Source: CBDCFL01 sp965216135
GTDB lineage: Bacteria > Pseudomonadota > Alphaproteobacteria > Rhodobacterales > Rhodobacteraceae
Assembly: GCA_965216135.1 (NCBI GenBank)
Contig: CBDCFL010000017.1
Location: 62,001 to 126,000 of the forward strand
Direction: 5' to 3'
Length of the DNA stretch: 64,000 nucleotides
Each line of letters starts with the position of its first letter. Position 1 is the stretch's first letter. The notes under the pieces were generated by a model, which had not been told where the DNA came from, ran no database searches, and saw only the letters and a list, made by a program, of their open reading frames with translations. Below are positions 62,031 through 64,000 of this stretch, in pieces. The position numbers and the translations under genes are program-made.

Positions 62031-62579
62031 ATGACGGTTTTCTCGGTTTGCGTCTATTGTGGATCACGCCAGGGGCGCGACCCGGCTTACCTTGAGGCCG
62101 CAGACGCGCTTGGTGGGGCCATTGCGACGGCCGGGTGGCGGCTTGTTTACGGTGCGGGCGACATCGGCATGATGGGTGCCGTTGCGCGGGCGGCCCAGGA
62201 AGGTGGTGCCCCGACGATGGGTGTGATCCCCGCCCATCTTGTCACTCGCGAGCGGGAAGAACTGGACCTAGACCGTCTGGTGATCACCGAAAATATGCAC
62301 GAACGAAAGAAAGTGATGTTCATGAATTCCGACGCGGTGGTTGCCCTGCCCGGCGGTGCGGGATCGCTTGACGAGTTTTTCGAGGTGCTGACATGGGCGC
62401 AGCTCGGCCTGCACAGAAAGGCGATCATCTTGCTGAATATCGGCGGCTACTGGAACAAGCTGATCGGGCTGATTGATCATGTTGTCGCCGAGGGCTTTGC
62501 CGACCAAAGCCTGCGCGAATTCGTCACCGTCGCCGACAGCGTCGCCGACACGGTCAAGGCGATCCGCGCGGCAGGGTGA
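62031..62579 (+). CDS. LOG family (TIGR00730) nucleotide-hydrolase-like protein
   Basis: 182 residues. TIGR00730 motifs: VCVYCGSRQGRDPAYLEAADALGGAIATAGWRLVYGAGDIGMMGAVARAA, and PGGAGSLDEFFEVLTWAQLG with the PGGxGTxxE-like signature in the form PGGAGSLDE. LOG proteins remove ribose 5-phosphate from cytokinin riboside monophosphates or purine nucleotides. It converges with sodB with a 27-bp gap. Confidence 0.9.
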   Translation: MTVFSVCVYCGSRQGRDPAYLEAADALGGAIATAGWRLVYGAGDIGMMGAVARAAQEGGAPTMGVIPAHLVTREREELDLDRLVITENMHERKKVMFMNSDAVVALPGGAGSLDEFFEVLTWAQLGLHRKAIILLNIGGYWNKLIGLIDHVVAEGFADQSLREFVTVADSVADTVKAIRAAG

Positions 62580-62606
62580 CAGCGCGGCGATTTCGGACCA
62601 AAGCGA

Positions 62607-63215
62607 TCAGGCGCTCGCCAGCCGGGCCGTGACGTCTTCCCAATTGACCAGATTGTCGAGGAAATTGGCCAGATAGGCCGGCCGCTTGTTGCGGAAATCG
62701 ATGTAATACGAATGCTCCCACACATCGCAGCCCAACAGCGCCGTCTGGCCAGAGCACAGCGGATTAACACCGTTTTCGGTCTTGGTGATCTGCAACGTGC
62801 CGTGGGTATTGACCACAAGCCACACCCATCCGGACCCGAACTGGCCCACACCGGCAGCGGTGAACTGCGCCTTGAATTCGCCAAGCGACCCGAATTCACT
62901 GGCCATCCGGCTTTCCAACTCGCCCGGCATCGCGCCACCCGCCGGTCCCATCATCTGCCAGAACTGGTTGTGGTTCCACATCTGGCTGGCGTTGTTAAAC
63001 AGGCCCGACTGGGCCACCGCCCCGGCCTGATAGGTGTCGGTTACGATCTGCTCCAGCGCTTTGCCTTCGTGGCCGGACCCGACCAAAAGTTTGGCCCCGT
63101 TATCGGCATAGGCCTTGTGATGCAGGTCGTGATGGAACTCGAGCGTCTCGGCGCTCATGCCGGCGCCTGCCAGTGCGTCGTGGGCGTAAGGTAGATCGGG
63201 TAGGTTAAATGGCAT
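62607..63215 (-). CDS. sodB: Superoxide dismutase, Fe/Mn family
   Basis: 202 residues from ATG 63215, preceded by AAGGGGG. PFNLPDLPYAHDALAGAGMSAETLEFHHDLHHKAYAD holds the first metal His; NNASQMWNHNQFWQMMGP the second His; GCDVWEHSYYIDFRNKRPAYLANFLD the Asp and last His of the metal site. The sequence is of the iron-preferring type. It detoxifies superoxide in the cytoplasm. Confidence 0.93.
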   Translation of the reverse strand: MPFNLPDLPYAHDALAGAGMSAETLEFHHDLHHKAYADNGAKLLVGSGHEGKALEQIVTDTYQAGAVAQSGLFNNASQMWNHNQFWQMMGPAGGAMPGELESRMASEFGSLGEFKAQFTAAGVGQFGSGWVWLVVNTHGTLQITKTENGVNPLCSGQTALLGCDVWEHSYYIDFRNKRPAYLANFLDNLVNWEDVTARLASA

Positions 63216-63328
63216 GGATTGCCCCCTTATATGGATTTTAAATTCTCCACCCTTTACCTGAGACTGCAGGCGCGGAAGGTCAAGCGCGGGATGCCCTCCG
63301 GCGGGGAAATTTCTATGCAAGATGAAGA

Positions 63329-63895
63329 TCAGAAATGATCGACTTCGCTTCCCGGCTTGGCAGCGTTTTTCAACAGCCCCATGATGTAAGTGGCGGTCGA
63401 ACGGAAAGCGACGATGTCAAAGCTGTCCGGTCCGGTCATCCAGAATGCGCCCGCCGCCTGGGCCAGCCTCGTGCGGCGGATCTCGCCGGGTTGCAGCGCG
63501 GCAGGTGAAAGATCGCTGGGTGAGAGCTTGGCCAACACATCACGCGCGCCTTTGCCTTTGATGCAAAACACCGCGCGCGCGTCCGAGACACTGGCGACAA
63601 GATGGTGACTGCCTTTCAGGGCCTTGGAAAGCGCCGCACTAGCAGACGGTGCCTCGGCGTAGGGCACTATGATCAACAGCTCGTCGGGCGACATCCAGGC
63701 CGCGCCTTTTTCACCGTCGAGGTTGATGGCGCGCACATCCGGCACCTCAACGCCTGCGACTTTTTTGACAGCCGCTTTCATTTTGGCACTGGCCAGATCG
63801 CCGCGCAGGGTGATCATGCCGCGCAATCCGGCCTCTTTGACCGAGACAATGCCTTCGTACACTTCGCAGTTTAATGCGCTGATAACCTTAGACAT
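63329..63895 (-). CDS. soxG: Sarcosine oxidase subunit gamma
   Basis: 188 residues from ATG 63895. The frame has SKVISALNCEVYEGIVSVKEAGLRGMITLRGD, MSPDELLIIVPYAEAP, and SVSDARAVFCIKGKGARDVLAKLSPSDLSPAALQPGEIRRTRLAQAAGAFW, typical of heterotetrameric sarcosine oxidase gamma (SoxG). The subunit helps the complex convert sarcosine to glycine with folate. The start overlaps the end of soxA by eight bases. Confidence 0.9.
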   Translation of the reverse strand: MSKVISALNCEVYEGIVSVKEAGLRGMITLRGDLASAKMKAAVKKVAGVEVPDVRAINLDGEKGAAWMSPDELLIIVPYAEAPSASAALSKALKGSHHLVASVSDARAVFCIKGKGARDVLAKLSPSDLSPAALQPGEIRRTRLAQAAGAFWMTGPDSFDIVAFRSTATYIMGLLKNAAKPGSEVDHF

Positions 63896-64000
63896 TTTGC
63901 TTATCTCCAACCTTGTCGTAGAACACCGGATCGGTGATTTTCGCCCTGATGATCGAGCCGTCGAGATTGGGGATGTCGATGACCTCGCCCATGCGATCCG
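63888..64000 (-). CDS. soxA: Sarcosine oxidase subunit alpha, C-terminal end (partial)
   Basis: The reverse frame entering from the window edge gives DRMGEVIDIPNLDGSIIRAKI, TDPVFYDKVGDKQNV and TAA at 63888-63890. This matches the end of SoxA, where P-V-F-(Y/F)-D is typical. The overlap with soxG fits the soxBDAG order. Only 37 codons are visible. Confidence 0.8.
   Translation of the reverse strand, partial: DRMGEVIDIPNLDGSIIRAKITDPVFYDKVGDKQNV

Overview
The window comes from a high-GC alphaproteobacterium, most likely Rhodobacterales (Roseobacter/Rhodobacteraceae type). Pointers are the family-specific proteins (Usg, DUF1194, DUF6768, a Hint-domain protein, a VPLPA-CTERM protein), a LuxR regulator of roseobacter type, TrmFO, a GluQRS/methyltransferase/TrmFO cluster, and soxA-soxG sarcosine oxidase genes. 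No function was checked against a database; calls rest on reading motifs and gene order.

Layout. 1-4.0 kb (minus strand): branched-chain amino acid type ABC transporter (binding protein, livG, livF, a small secreted protein, livH cut by the window edge). 4.2-14.2 kb: housekeeping and envelope genes (PQQ-type sugar dehydrogenase, gluQ, methyltransferase, trmFO, DoxX-like membrane protein, gyrA, usg, DUF1194, dsbB-like, YqaA-like) and a tRNA-Leu(CAA). 14.8-17.3 kb: Hint-domain protein, HNH endonuclease, LuxR solo. 18.7-25.9 kb: tsf-rpsB (S2 with a very long Ala/Lys/Asp tail), a DUF2461 gene broken by one stop codon, the pseudouridine catabolism pair psuK-psuG with DUF502 and a broken lysE, and a 3-hydroxybutyrate dehydrogenase. 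37.4-51.4 kb: mfd, a SufBCD-associated-type membrane protein, hemB, a Ysc84-type lipoprotein, acs, ECF sigma factor plus DUF6768, thiolase, CBS protein and mmsA. 51.5-64 kb: a vapBC-like module, a broken VPLPA-CTERM gene, a YbdK-type ligase, an Atm1-type ABC exporter, a repeat-rich LysM protein, a LOG-family protein, sodB, soxG and the end of soxA.

The outstanding character is a heavy, recent load of insertion sequences. Four IS630-family elements (local labels A, B, C, D) occur as 3, 2, 2 and 1 copies, all flanked by TA. One IS1595-type and one IS5-type element are nested inside the two copies of IS630-C, and another IS5-type element lies near 43-44 kb. Together they split an acyl-CoA ligase gene (28970-34062) and an MFS transporter gene (34706-37097) in one three-gene operon, leaving only the middle FrnE/DsbA-like gene intact. 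They also sit directly upstream of the 3-hydroxybutyrate dehydrogenase and VPLPA-CTERM genes. A separate 130-160 bp MITE-like repeat with 17-bp inverted ends occurs three times.

The most original observations are: (1) a vapBC-like cassette inserted at the 3' end of mmsA and flanked by two about 120-bp copies of that end which differ almost only at synonymous positions; (2) its antitoxin, a DUF7662-like domain joined to a VapB-like tail; (3) the MITE-like family; (4) the A7/A8 tract that sets whether an IS630 transposase needs frameshifting, a tract that IS1595 has also used as a target; (5) a 195-bp, roughly five-copy in-gene repeat in a LysM protein; (6) candidate operators upstream of the thiolase, mmsA and the toxin-antitoxin module.
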